The notes under the pieces are model-generated. The model saw nothing but the letters and a program-made list of their open reading frames with translations, was not told where the DNA came from and searched no databases. This document shows, piece after piece, positions 18,132 through 26,993 of a stretch of 64,000 nt of DNA. Made by a program: the position numbers and the translations under genes. How positions within the stretch are numbered: position 1 is the stretch's first letter; every line of letters starts with the position of its first letter. Source of the stretch: an uncultured Clostridia bacterium (GTDB taxonomy: Bacteria; Bacillota; Clostridia; RUG12999); contig CAKVOK010000013.1 in the NCBI GenBank assembly GCA_934792465.1, positions 7,622 to 71,621 of the forward strand, written 5' to 3'.

Positions 18132-20471
18132 ATGAAATTTAACAAATTATTCAAAGACATGAATTTTCTGCGATTCAGCACAAAGAACATTATGCTCATG
18201 CGATTTATCGTGGGCAACTTTTCCGTTATACTGTTTTGCGTTATAATTCTGTCGGGAATTTCCATAAATAAAATCAATCAGGTTATAACAGCTAATACAA
18301 ATACATTTTCCGAAAATCAGCTCGATACGGTTTCCGGAACGGTTGACAACGCTCTGAACGATATGTTCAGGACAATGCACTCGATGTCGCTTTCCTCCGA
18401 TACCAGCGATATATTTAATTTCAACGCATGGACAGACCGTGATAAAAATTCCGTGGATTTTTTCAACTGGATGTCGTTTTTCCGCAATTATATATGTAAT
18501 TACGATTTTATACAGAGCGTATGGGTACTCAATTCAAACAATACGGTCATAGATTCCGGTTCGTCCGCAATGCAGCCGAGCGAATTTGAGTATTGGAGTT
18601 TTATGTCCGATACCATGACAAGTGCACGCCGAGAATACAAATTCATGATACCTTATATAACGAACGTTCACAGCATAGGCAATGCCTCCGTTATTTCGCT
18701 TGCGTCGCCGCTCAAAACCGGCGATTCGACATTTTCCGCCGGTATGATAATGATAAATATAAAAACAAACTACCTTACCGAAAAACTCGGTTCTTCCGTG
18801 CTGGATTCAAACTATATGTCGTTTATATACGACAAAGCGGAAAACAATCTTGTCTGCGGTTCACTGCAAAAATACAATGCTTCGGCAATAATCTCCGCCG
18901 CCTCGTCTTTTAATGACGGCGGTGCGGTATACACAATAGACGGCGTCAAATACACAGCATATATGAAACATTCCGGCATAGTTCCCGAATGGCATTTCCT
19001 TATTCTTTACAACAACAATTATATAGCGGAGCAGCGCCGTTCTATATATGTCTGGTATACGGCGGTAATAATAATTCTCGTGCTTTTCTGCCTGTTTTCC
19101 ACATGGTTTATAACATTTTACATTTACAATCCGCTGCAGCGTATCATTAACAATCTGCGTATAAATATAGAAGATATGTCCGCTCCGGAATTAAACAAAA
19201 AGAATGATGAAATAAAAATAATTACCTCGCATATATCCACGCTCGAAAACGAGCTTAACGACAAAAACAAATTCATACGTGACAATATCTCAAAAATACG
19301 CGATATTGCGGTGCGGAAAATTATAGAAACTCCCAATCCCGACGCTTCCGCCGACCTTTCGGACGATTTGGCAAAATGCGGAATAGTTTTTACAGAAAAA
19401 TACTATTATATTGCGCTTTGCACCATGGACAGGTATATCTCTTTTCTCACCGACCGCACCTCAAAAGATGCGGAGTCGCTGTCCGCAAAGGTATTTGATA
19501 CCATATACAATGCACTTTCGCATACTGTAAATTCGACGGGTATATGCTGGAATAAGTGCAAATATGTATTTATATTAAACACAGACCGCCAGATTTCCGC
19601 ACTGAGGGCTTCGGAGGCATTAACGCAAATAAATGAACAGCTGAGGGATTCGTGCGGATTTACGGTGTCCTTGTGCCTGAGCGAGCCCGTTCTTTCTCCG
19701 AACGAGCTGCATTCCGCCTTTGAGCAGGCACGCACACAGGAGAAATACAGATTTTCTCTCGGCAACGAATCATTAATTTTCTGTCCGCATACGCAGTATT
19801 ACGAAACAGAAGACTCCTCCGCCTTAAACAGTTGTATAAGCAATATCACACACTTGCTGCCCACCAAGGATACGACGCATATACTCACCGAGCTGATTAA
19901 GTTCACGGATATGCTCTCTCCCCTTTCCCCGGACGATGTACGCAAAACCGTCATAAAATTGATTGATACAATAAAGAAAACCCTGCACACCGGTATGCCG
20001 AACTACGATTTCAACCTTTTATATATGCAGCTTGACACATTGTTTTCTTACTCCGTATTTGTCGAACTGCGCGATTTCCTGCCATCAAAGCTTATCGAGA
20101 TAAGTTCTGCCTGCCGTGATTCCAACGATATGAATACCACACAGCGAATCAAAGAATATATCGATTTATATTACTACAACGACCTTTCTCTCGATTCACT
20201 TTCAGATCGGTTCCATGTTTCAAGCTCATACATAAGTAAGACATTTGCCGAAACATATAATACCGGTTTCCAAAGCTATCTTTCAGAGCTTAGAATAAGC
20301 AAGGCAAAGGAATTGCTGAAAAACACCGACTTGTCTATACAGACAATCTGCGAAAGAGTGGGATTTATGAGTTACAACTCGTTTTCGAGAACATTCAAGC
20401 GCATCACGGGCATCTCAGCAAAAGCATACAGAATGAACGTGCCGCAGGAAACGGATGAAAAAGACGAATAA
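18132..20471 (+). CDS. Membrane-bound AraC-family sensor/regulator
   Basis: 779 residues. Membrane segment 1 lies at about 24-48 (LMRFIVGNFSVILFCVIILS). An extracellular sensor region resembling dCache runs from about 50 to 300. Membrane segment 2 is near 305-330 (VWYTAVIIILVLFCLFSTWF). A HAMP-like linker and coiled coil follow, then a central domain that is degenerate. A C-terminal AraC HTH pair spans about 665-765 (LSLDSLSDRFHVSSSYISK, then IQTICERVGFMSYNSFSRTF). Such one-component regulators are typically encoded beside LplB/YtcP sugar transporters and respond to extracellular sugar. It is transcribed divergently from that operon and probably controls it. GGAGG lies 8 nt before the ATG. 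Confidence 0.9.
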   Translation: MKFNKLFKDMNFLRFSTKNIMLMRFIVGNFSVILFCVIILSGISINKINQVITANTNTFSENQLDTVSGTVDNALNDMFRTMHSMSLSSDTSDIFNFNAWTDRDKNSVDFFNWMSFFRNYICNYDFIQSVWVLNSNNTVIDSGSSAMQPSEFEYWSFMSDTMTSARREYKFMIPYITNVHSIGNASVISLASPLKTGDSTFSAGMIMINIKTNYLTEKLGSSVLDSNYMSFIYDKAENNLVCGSLQKYNASAIISAASSFNDGGAVYTIDGVKYTAYMKHSGIVPEWHFLILYNNNYIAEQRRSIYVWYTAVIIILVLFCLFSTWFITFYIYNPLQRIINNLRINIEDMSAPELNKKNDEIKIITSHISTLENELNDKNKFIRDNISKIRDIAVRKIIETPNPDASADLSDDLAKCGIVFTEKYYYIALCTMDRYISFLTDRTSKDAESLSAKVFDTIYNALSHTVNSTGICWNKCKYVFILNTDRQISALRASEALTQINEQLRDSCGFTVSLCLSEPVLSPNELHSAFEQARTQEKYRFSLGNESLIFCPHTQYYETEDSSALNSCISNITHLLPTKDTTHILTELIKFTDMLSPLSPDDVRKTVIKLIDTIKKTLHTGMPNYDFNLLYMQLDTLFSYSVFVELRDFLPSKLIEISSACRDSNDMNTTQRIKEYIDLYYYNDLSLDSLSDRFHVSSSYISKTFAETYNTGFQSYLSELRISKAKELLKNTDLSIQTICERVGFMSYNSFSRTFKRITGISAKAYRMNVPQETDEKDE

Positions 20472-20479
20472 CAAAAAAG

Positions 20480-21024
20480 AGGCTGTATAAAAATGCACAG
20501 ACCGCATAAAGCAAGAAAATGACGACATACCGGTATAAGCGAGAACACCCAAATGCACCAAATGAATTAAAACAGATGTTGAAATTCGTTCAAGAACGAA
20601 TTTCTAAAATAAATATTGCTTTATGCTATGAACAAACTTCACCGCTCGACGTATACCGGGCAAGCGAAAATCGAACCCTTAATGGTTTTTATCGGCTGAT
20701 TTTCCCCAATACTGCACAAACTCATTTGATAATACGGAAGTATTACCTGCATTCGTTTGTTTGTCTTGAAAAAAATCAGCTCGATAAAAACTGCTCGCAC
20801 CTTATGACGAGAAAATTTTTAGTCATTTTAGGTTCGGAAGACGAAGTAAGGCTACCGCCTTTCGAGGATGACGAGCCGAAAAGGGCAAAAATTGTCCGTC
20901 ATAAGGCATCAAGGGTTTGATTTCCGATTGCCTGACGACTTCGGGTTCAGTTTGTCCATTCTGCACTATTTTTCTAAAGCCCCAAAAGCGGGTGTTGCAA
21001 AACAATTTCGTTTTGCAACACCCG
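20480..21024 (+). repeat. Dispersed structured element, long copy (three long hairpins plus conserved tail and terminator hairpin)
   Basis: No convincing gene here. There are three successive inverted-repeat units. Unit 1 spans 20530-20659, with outer arms CCGGTATA/TATACCGG and an 11-bp inner palindrome at 20581-20604. Unit 2 spans 20685-20791 with 19 paired bases in its arms and an inner TAATAC/GTATTA stem. Unit 3 spans 20797-20906 with 10-bp arms CCTTATGACG/CGTCATAAGG. A 42-nt tail (20947-20988) is identical to one downstream of lysA. A hairpin (20989-21024) follows whose stem differs from the other copy by a compensatory T-A to C-G change. A 133-codon frame (20519-20920) crosses all three units and is probably fortuitous. 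Confidence 0.6.
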
Positions 21025-21043
21025 CTTTCCCCATTCGGAACTA

Positions 21044-21808
21044 TTATTTCAGAATTTTTTGTTTTCCCGAATTGTCTATAGTATAATCTTTCTTATAAAT
21101 AAGCTCCGACACCGTCACAAATTTAAATCCCTGCTTTTTCAATGCCGGCAGCACGGTTTTCAGTGCCTCCGGCGTATTCTTTGCGCCGTTATGAAACAAA
21201 ATTATACTGCCGTTTTCCGTTTTTCCCACAACACGGCGATATATTTCGTCTGCCGAAAGGTCTTTCCAATCCAGACTGTCTACATCCCATTGTATAGCCG
21301 TATATCCTGCCTTTTTCGCATATTTTATAACATTATCGTTGTATTCGCCGTACGGCGGACGAAAAAGCTTTTTGCTGCTGCCGACGGTATCGCTGATTTT
21401 CTTTTCGCAGCCGTCCAGCTCTTCTTTAATCTGCTCCTCATTAAGGCTCGCCATATGCGCATGAGAATCGGAGTGATTCAAAATTTCATGACCGTTATCC
21501 GCAAATTTTTTTACGGAATCCGGGAACCGCTTTATGAAGCCGCCGACCATGAAAAAGCTCGCCTTTGCGTCATTCTTTTTCAGCGTTTCTATAATCTCGT
21601 CCGTATCGGTATCCTCCCACGCCGCATCAAACGTCAACGCAATTTCCTTTTTATCCGTATCTACGCAGTAAATAGGCAGTTCTTTCGGCGTTGACGATGC
21701 CGTAATCGCCGTATACGCTCCCTTTCCCGCCGCAAATATCATTATCGCCGCAAGTGCGGCCGCAGCATATATAAACATCATTTTTTTGGTAAATACAAAT
21801 ACTTTCAT
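21044..21808 (-). CDS. pdaB: Polysaccharide deacetylase, PdaB-like
   Basis: 254 residues: one N-terminal membrane anchor (MFIYAAAALAAIMIFAAGKG) and a NodB domain (about 50-240). Motif 1 is LTFDAAWED, with the second Asp of the usual TFDDG replaced. Motif 2 is HSDSH, motif 3 RPPYGEYN, and IQWDVDSLDW and LFHNG follow. The altered motif 1 and the DVDSLDW block match sporulation PdaB (YbaN) proteins, which act on spore peptidoglycan. Start ATG 21808 has AAAGGAT about 8 nt upstream; a TTG one codon earlier is less likely. It is a single-gene unit facing the structured repeat, whose hairpin may serve as its terminator. The spore role is inferred from the family. Confidence 0.82.
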   Translation of the reverse strand: MKVFVFTKKMMFIYAAAALAAIMIFAAGKGAYTAITASSTPKELPIYCVDTDKKEIALTFDAAWEDTDTDEIIETLKKNDAKASFFMVGGFIKRFPDSVKKFADNGHEILNHSDSHAHMASLNEEQIKEELDGCEKKISDTVGSSKKLFRPPYGEYNDNVIKYAKKAGYTAIQWDVDSLDWKDLSADEIYRRVVGKTENGSIILFHNGAKNTPEALKTVLPALKKQGFKFVTVSELIYKKDYTIDNSGKQKILK

Positions 21809-21949
21809 CAAGCTACATCCTTTCCGTCCCGTTTATACATATCTATTCACCAAAAATACAAATATTCATAACAATTGCAAAATATCGAAAAATCAATATA
21901 TACTGCCGAAAATATAGGCATATAAAAAGTATTTTTCAATTATTCGTAC

Positions 21950-22639
21950 TCATAAAATAAAAACTCCGTCCGCCTCCTCCGCACGGCACACGGTGTATAT
22001 ATATCTTTTACCTTTTTTGGATTCGTCAAAGAAAAACACATTTTTCTTTGAATTTTGCATTGCGGCTTTTCTCACTGCAAGCTGTGCTTCGTCGCTGTCG
22101 CTTATGATTCCGTCATCCGTTATGCCAAGCAGCGAAAAAAACGCAACATCAACATTTATGTTTCTCATAAATTCTTCCGTCATGCCCCCGATGCAGCACA
22201 TATCATGTTCATAATAGCTGCCGCCCGTTATAATGCACGGAATATGATATTCCGCCGCCGCAAGAAGATTCTGAACCGAATTTGTCACAAGCTTTATCCC
22301 CTTATATTCCGCCAAAACCGGAATGATATACATACAAGTGGACGAGCTGTCTATAAACACGGTATCGTAATCTTTCAAAAACTTTTTCGCATTTTGCGTC
22401 AGCGGTTTTTTCTCTTTCAGGTGAGTAAATTTTCTTATATTAACCGGCAGCTCATCTCTGCCGGAATACACCGCTCCGCCGTTGTACCGCTGCAAATATC
22501 CGCATCGCTCCATCTCTTTCAGGTCTCGGCGCACCGTCATTTCGCTGACGAAAAAATGCTCTGCCAGCTTTTTCACGGACGCTCGCCCCTCCTGCTCCAA
22601 AAAGGCTAAAATCCCGTTTTGTCTTTCATTTAATACCAC
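21950..22639 (-). CDS. DeoR-family transcriptional regulator
   Basis: About 229 residues from GTG 22639. This start gives the canonical N-terminus VLNERQNGILAFLEQEG; longer frames would begin inside the operator. The winged HTH (about 5-55) contains VKKLAEHFFVSEMTVRRDL, the DeoR signature. The C-terminal sugar-phosphate sensor domain has FIDSSSTCMYI, LVTNSVQN, ITGGSYYE and FFDESKKGKR. It is divergent from the YgjV-like gene, with a perfect 11-bp inverted repeat between them. It probably represses itself and that gene; the ligand is unknown. Confidence 0.88.
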   Translation of the reverse strand: MVLNERQNGILAFLEQEGRASVKKLAEHFFVSEMTVRRDLKEMERCGYLQRYNGGAVYSGRDELPVNIRKFTHLKEKKPLTQNAKKFLKDYDTVFIDSSSTCMYIIPVLAEYKGIKLVTNSVQNLLAAAEYHIPCIITGGSYYEHDMCCIGGMTEEFMRNINVDVAFFSLLGITDDGIISDSDEAQLAVRKAAMQNSKKNVFFFDESKKGKRYIYTVCRAEEADGVFIL

Positions 22640-22667
22640 AACTTCCACTTCCCCTTTATTTTCGGTA

Positions 22668-22698
22668 AAATGTTCGATTTCAAACATATCGAACATTT
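22668..22698. promoter_or_regulatory. Operator-like inverted repeat for the DeoR regulator
   Basis: Perfect arms AAATGTTCGAT and ATCGAACATTT separated by 9 nt. It lies between the regulator start and the rightward promoter, adjoining that promoter's -35, which suits repression. The TTCGAT core resembles DeoR/GlpR family sites. Confidence 0.55.
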
Positions 22699-22699
22699 A

Positions 22700-22728
22700 T
22701 TGACATTTCACAAAATATATTGTATCAT
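22700..22728 (+). promoter_or_regulatory. Promoter of the YgjV-like gene
   Basis: TTGACA (22700-22705), a 17-nt spacer, TATCAT (22723-22728). On the opposite strand TTGCAT-N17-TACAAT overlaps it (TACAAT at about 22719-22724), giving back-to-back promoters for the DeoR gene. Confidence 0.65.
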
Positions 22729-22769
22729 ATATTCAGCAACAATGCAAGAAAAATTTTTCAAGAAAGGCT

Positions 22770-23324
22770 ATGAAATTTATAATGGGTATTTTCGGAAACA
22801 TAACAATGTATGATATATTGGTTCAGGGAGCAGGTATAATCGGCATAATCGCCGGTATTTTATCTTTCCAATGCAAAAGTCATAAGCCGCTCACGCTGCT
22901 GCGCACGGCAAACGAAATGTTTTTCGCCGTTCAATATTTTTTCCTCGGCGCATATACCGGAGCGGCGATGAATCTCATCGGAAGTCTGAGGAACTTCGTC
23001 TTTATAAAAATGGTAGAGCAAAACAAAAGCACAAAAAAGATGTGCTTTGTATTCAGCGCACTGTTTTTGGTTTTTGTCGCTTTCACATGGGAGGGACCGA
23101 AAAGCATACTTATAGGCATTGCAAAGGTTGTATCTACCTTCGCCTACGGCAACCGGCAGACGGCATATATCCGTATTCTGATACTTTTAACAAGCCTTTC
23201 ATGGTTCTTCTACAATCTGCTTGTCAAATCGTATGCCGGCTGCATATGTGAGGCATTGACCGGAATATCTATAATTGCCGGAATAATACGAATCGATATT
23301 TTGGGCAAAATGCGCAAAGCTTAA
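22770..23324 (+). CDS. YgjV-like inner membrane protein
   Basis: 184 residues with about five or six membrane segments (ILVQGAGIIGIIAGILSF, VQYFFLGAYTGAAMNLIG, ILLTSLSWFFYNLLV). The FQCKSHKPLTLLRTANEM block and overall length match the Imp-YgjV family, whose function is unknown. A second start at ATG 22785 (MGIFGNITMYD) is also possible. The stop overlaps the stop of convergent ptsI. The divergent DeoR regulator and its operator suggest sugar- or phosphate-responsive control. Confidence 0.75.
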   Translation: MKFIMGIFGNITMYDILVQGAGIIGIIAGILSFQCKSHKPLTLLRTANEMFFAVQYFFLGAYTGAAMNLIGSLRNFVFIKMVEQNKSTKKMCFVFSALFLVFVAFTWEGPKSILIGIAKVVSTFAYGNRQTAYIRILILLTSLSWFFYNLLVKSYAGCICEALTGISIIAGIIRIDILGKMRKA

Positions 23325-24937
23325 TCGCACTGCAATATTTCCCGGCGTATCGGCAGAACAAGCGGCGGTGAAACGGAAATTTCATCTATGCCGTTTTCCA
23401 CAAGCCATTTTGTCATTTTTTCGTCACCGCCGAGTTCACCGCATATTCCCGCCCATATACCGTTCGCATGGGCATTATCCACTGTCATTTTTATCAGCCT
23501 TTTAACCGCTTCGTGGTACGGGTCGTAAAAGCTGTCGGTTATCTCGCTCTGGCGGTCTATGGCAAGCGTATATTGCGTCAAATCGTTGCTGCCTATACTG
23601 AAGAAATCAACTTCTTTCGCAAGAACATCGCTTATCAGCGCCGCTGCCGGAGTTTCAATCATTATTCCCGTTTCTATATTTTCATCAAATAAAATCCCCT
23701 CGGATTTAAGCGAATTTTTCACTTCCTCCAGCATGGTTTTAATCGTGCGGACTTCATCCGCCGAAATTATCATAGGAAACATTATCGCCGCTTTTCCGTA
23801 TGCCGAGGCTCTCAATATCGCACGAAGCTGCGTTTTGAATATTTCGGGACGTTTCAGACATATTCGTATCGCACGAAATCCCATAGCCGGGTTTTCCTCG
23901 TGCGCCAATCCGAAATAATCTATCTGTTTATCCGCCCCTATATCGAGAGTACGTATTATAACACGCTTTCCGCCCATGCTCTCGACAATCTTTTTATAAA
24001 TTCCGAATTGCTCCTGCTCCGTGGGGTAATCCTTGCTGCCGAGATATAGGAACTCGCTTCTCAAAAGTCCTATTCCCTCCGCATCGTTCAAAAGTGCCGC
24101 TCCTATATCCGAAACACCGCCGATATTTGCATAAAGCTTTATTTTCTTTCCGCTTTTTGTCACGGTTTCCTTGTCTTTGAACGTGCGCATAAGCTCGTCA
24201 CGCTTTTTCCTTTCAAGGCGTTTTTTCTCCATTTCCGCAGATGTTTCCTCATCGGGAGAAATATAAACCTTTCCCGTTTCGCCGTCTATGATGACGGTTT
24301 CACCGTCATACGCTTTCAAGTCTTCGCCAACGCTCACAACCGCCGGAACGTTCATTGTCCGTGCAAGAATCGCCATGTGCGAATTTGTACTTCCGAGCGT
24401 TGTAACAAATCCAAGCACTTTTTCTTTGTCCATCTGTACGGTTTCGCTCGGCGTCAAATCCTTTGCGCCGATTATACACACCGACATCATATGTTCTTCC
24501 TCTTCCGATTCCGACATACAGCTGATTATTCTGTTTGAAATATCGAGAACGTCCGCAGCTCTCGCCTGCATATATTCGTCCTCCATTTCCTTAAACATGG
24601 AAGAAAAATTTTCCGCAGTCACAGAAACCGCATATTCCGCATTAACCTGCTGTACGTTGATTATATTTTTCACGGACTCGTTATAATCCCGGTCGTCTAT
24701 CATCATACGGTGAATATCAAATATTGCGGCATTTGCCTCGCCGACCTCCGAAACCGCCTTTTCATACAGTCCGTCAAGCTGTTTCAGTGCCTTTTGTTTT
24801 GCATCTTCAAGCTTTTCAATTTCCTTTTCCGTATCTTCGATATGCACTCTTTTGATATTCGTTTCATTTTCCTTGTAATAACGCAAAATGCCGACAGCCA
24901 CCCCGGAGCACACGCCCTTGCCTGTCAGAATCTTCAT
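23321..24937 (-). CDS. ptsI: Phosphoenolpyruvate-protein phosphotransferase (PTS enzyme I)
   Basis: 538 residues. Enzyme I moves phosphate from phosphoenolpyruvate to HPr. Visible parts are the N-terminal HPr-binding helical domain, the phosphohistidine loop TLGSTNSHMAILARTM (His about 189), the TIM-barrel motifs GIGLLRSEFLYL and GFRAIRICL, and the C-terminal cysteine motif GICGELGGD. The length is slightly shorter than the usual 570 but complete. It follows ptsH by 30 nt. Confidence 0.95.
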   Translation of the reverse strand: MKILTGKGVCSGVAVGILRYYKENETNIKRVHIEDTEKEIEKLEDAKQKALKQLDGLYEKAVSEVGEANAAIFDIHRMMIDDRDYNESVKNIINVQQVNAEYAVSVTAENFSSMFKEMEDEYMQARAADVLDISNRIISCMSESEEEEHMMSVCIIGAKDLTPSETVQMDKEKVLGFVTTLGSTNSHMAILARTMNVPAVVSVGEDLKAYDGETVIIDGETGKVYISPDEETSAEMEKKRLERKKRDELMRTFKDKETVTKSGKKIKLYANIGGVSDIGAALLNDAEGIGLLRSEFLYLGSKDYPTEQEQFGIYKKIVESMGGKRVIIRTLDIGADKQIDYFGLAHEENPAMGFRAIRICLKRPEIFKTQLRAILRASAYGKAAIMFPMIISADEVRTIKTMLEEVKNSLKSEGILFDENIETGIMIETPAAALISDVLAKEVDFFSIGSNDLTQYTLAIDRQSEITDSFYDPYHEAVKRLIKMTVDNAHANGIWAGICGELGGDEKMTKWLVENGIDEISVSPPLVLPIRREILQCD

Positions 24938-24967
24938 ATCGCAACACCTCCCAGCGTACCGCAGCTA

Positions 24968-25225
24968 TTATAAATGTTCTTCAAAAAACTTCATAACGGA
25001 TTCTGCGGCAGCATCTTCATCTTCACCTGTGACCGACACCTTTACGCTGTCGCCCTGTTTGACGTTCAGTCCCATTATATTAAAAAGTCTTTTGGCATCT
25101 GCCGTTTTTTCGCCGCAAAAAACCGCAATATCGCTTTTAAACTTCTGGGCGCATTTAACCAAAAGCCCCGCCGGGCGCGCATGAATACCCAATTCATCTT
25201 TTATAACATATTCAAATTCTTTCAT
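24968..25225 (-). CDS. ptsH: HPr-family phosphocarrier protein lacking the regulatory serine
   Basis: 85 residues. GIHARPAG supplies the phospho-accepting His15. In the usual regulatory stretch (KSIMGVMSL) this protein reads KRLFNIMGL, so Ser46 is replaced by Arg. Phosphorylation by HPr kinase, and thus CcpA-type catabolite control through this copy, would not be possible. Start ATG 25225 is placed by GGAGAT 6 nt upstream; the frame extends upstream through a GC-rich leader shared with dapL. It may be a dedicated or accessory HPr. First gene of a two-gene operon with ptsI. Confidence 0.9.
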   Translation of the reverse strand: MKEFEYVIKDELGIHARPAGLLVKCAQKFKSDIAVFCGEKTADAKRLFNIMGLNVKQGDSVKVSVTGEDEDAAAESVMKFFEEHL

Positions 25226-25285
25226 ATAACAATCTCCGTTTCCGCCGCCCTGCACGGCATAAAAATTTTTGGCAGGGAATTACTT
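25226..25285 (-). promoter_or_regulatory. Switch-like RNA leader, degenerate copy C (upstream of ptsH)
   Basis: On the minus strand TTCCCTGCC precedes GCAGGGCGGCGGAA and the ribosome site GGAGATT before ptsH. The CCCTGC/GCAGGG pairing and the whole 3' half match the dapL and 6573-6656 copies. The 5' AATCTCC...GGAGATT hairpin is missing. Confidence 0.45.
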
Positions 25286-25397
25286 GATTATCCTTAGTTT
25301 TACCTTTTTGAATAATTATTATGAATAGAATTTGAAATATTTTTAATAAATCGGTATTTTGCCGTTATAAACTTGATTTGATACAAAGAACAAATCA

Positions 25398-25487
25398 TTG
25401 ACAAACAGCGATAACAGTGATATAATAAATGATTTCTCAATGGGCATTGTTACAGCTTTTTTTAACTTCTTAAAATATTGGGATTAA
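25398..25487 (+). other. Sigma-A promoter followed by a 15-codon ORF
   Basis: TTGACA (25398), a 17-nt spacer and TATAAT (25421-25426) form a near-consensus promoter. About 14 nt beyond it an ATG opens MGIVTAFFNFLKYWD (25440-25487), hydrophobic with a charged tail. No ribosome site is seen. It may be a tiny peptide, a type I toxin-like gene, or only the promoter of a transcript entering the phage remnant. The rest of 25286-25544 is AT-rich and shows nothing else. Confidence 0.3.
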
Positions 25488-25544
25488 GGAGTTTTAACAA
25501 ATTTACATTTTTATATTTTCTTATAAATTATCGTCTTTTTCTGT

Positions 25545-25706
25545 TCATTTGTCATAAAAGTTGTCGTAAATTAAAAGCTCCAAAATCCGCATTTTTCCTT
25601 TGATATTTTTAAATGTATCTGTCCTTTTTTCTTTTGTTGCATCGTTATATACATCCATTGTTATACGAACAGTATACCTATACGTATAATTTATGTTTGC
25701 ATACAT
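25545..25706 (-). CDS. Small protein, 53 residues, phage-remnant associated
   Basis: The ORF starts MYANINYTYRYTVRITMDVY and ends LLIYDNFYDK. AGGGGGAAG stands 6 nt before the ATG, a strong ribosome site that makes a real gene plausible. The sequence alternates beta-prone Tyr/Ile/Thr residues with a basic middle and could be a small DNA- or RNA-binding beta protein. No family is recognised. It lies in the AT-rich zone before the truncated helicase, opposite in strand. The following 350 bases (25707-26059) contain no other supported gene, only AT-rich sequence with a weak TATACT box near 25981. Confidence 0.45.
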   Translation of the reverse strand: MYANINYTYRYTVRITMDVYNDATKEKRTDTFKNIKGKMRILELLIYDNFYDK

Positions 25707-26059
25707 TTTTTGCTTCCCCCTAATATATACAAAACATAAAATCTCTTCCGATTAAGGAATCCTTTCCTTTAATAGAGTACGCCTCTCAAATTCCCAGTAA
25801 TAATGCCTATTTACGGACACAAAAAAACTGTTTTAGACAGAAAAAGTGTTTTTTCTCCCAAACCATTTTGTAAAAAGCCTATAGATGCCGATAAATACTA
25901 GGAAAACTGACATTTCAAAAAAAATTTTAAAAAAAATTTAATTTTGTGACTTTTGCAACAACTTTATCTCTGAAAATGTTGTATACTGGAATTAAGCCAA
26001 AACGAGGAGCGCAAAAATGTAGCCACTTGCTTTGGCAGAATTTATAACCAAAGAAAGGG

Positions 26060-26866
26060 TTGATAATTATATCAAACGTAAAAATCTGTGATACCATTAT
26101 GGGCGGTGGCAAGACGAGTGCTGCTATCACGTACATGAACGAGCATAAAGATAAGAAGTTTATCTTTATAACACCGTATCTCGAACAAGTAGAAAGAGTC
26201 AAGAGGTCTTGTCCTTCTATGAGTTTCGTAGCACCTGTAGCGGAAGACTGTAGTACAAAGTCGGAAAGCTTACAACGATTAATCCGAACTCGTCAAAACA
26301 TAGTTACTACGCATCAGTTATTTGAGCGTATGAACAAAGAAGCAGAAGAGCTTGTTAAGTCAGGTGGGTATACTCTTATAGTAGATGAAGCATTAGGAGC
26401 AATTGAAACGCACTCGATAAAAGAAGATGATTCGAGTTTGCTGTTAGCCAGTGGTTATGTGCAAATTGATGAAGGTGGATATTATGAGCGTACAGAGAAA
26501 GAGTATACGAGAAGTTGCATGAAAGCGTATTATGAGGCGTTGTGTAGCGAGAAGGTTCATCACTCTGACGATGCTGTCTGGGTTTGTGCTTTGCCAGCAG
26601 AGATATTTGAATACTTTGAAGAAGTAATAGTATTGACTTATATGTTTGACGTACAATTGTATAAGTACTATTACGATTTAAAGCATATACCGATAGGAAT
26701 AAAGCGTACTCTTGAGGACGACGAGCTGATATACAGATTTACCGAGAACCCAAATGAAGCAACAATCTATGATTCTATCTATAAGCTTCGTGAAGAGATA
26801 CATATATTCGACGGCGCTAAAATAAACAGTATCGGAAACATATCGACTGCACTTTCCTCTACGTAG
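26060..26866 (+). pseudogene. Truncated phage superfamily-2 helicase
   Basis: 268 residues resembling the N-terminal ATPase lobe of a phage helicase. Walker A is DTIMGGGKTSAAI (residues about 10-22), the motif Ia region is FITPYLEQVERVK, and the Walker B/DExx box is LIVDEALGAIE. The frame ends abruptly after NISTALSST, before any second helicase lobe. Only a short non-homologous tail and a terminator follow. The start (TTG 26060) lacks a well-spaced ribosome site. Base composition is AT-rich relative to neighbours. It is read as a prophage remnant left by an internal deletion. Confidence 0.65.
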
Positions 26867-26929
26867 AAGAATATCAGAAAGGTTTCCGCAGAGATGCAGA
26901 AAAAGTCATCTCATAAAATTGAATATTAG

Positions 26930-26957
26930 GCGCAGCGGGTTGACCCGTGCGCCTTTT
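26930..26957 (+). terminator. Intrinsic terminator in the phage remnant
   Basis: GGCGCAGCGGGT pairs with ACCCGTGCGCC, followed by TTTTTT, just before the next gene. Confidence 0.75.
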
Positions 26958-26993
26958 TTGTACCCAAAATTAAAAACATATGGAGGATGAATT

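Noticed and set aside
20519..20920. 133-codon ORF
   Set aside because: It runs through three long inverted repeats, has no clear ribosome site and no recognisable family, so it is treated as part of the structured element.
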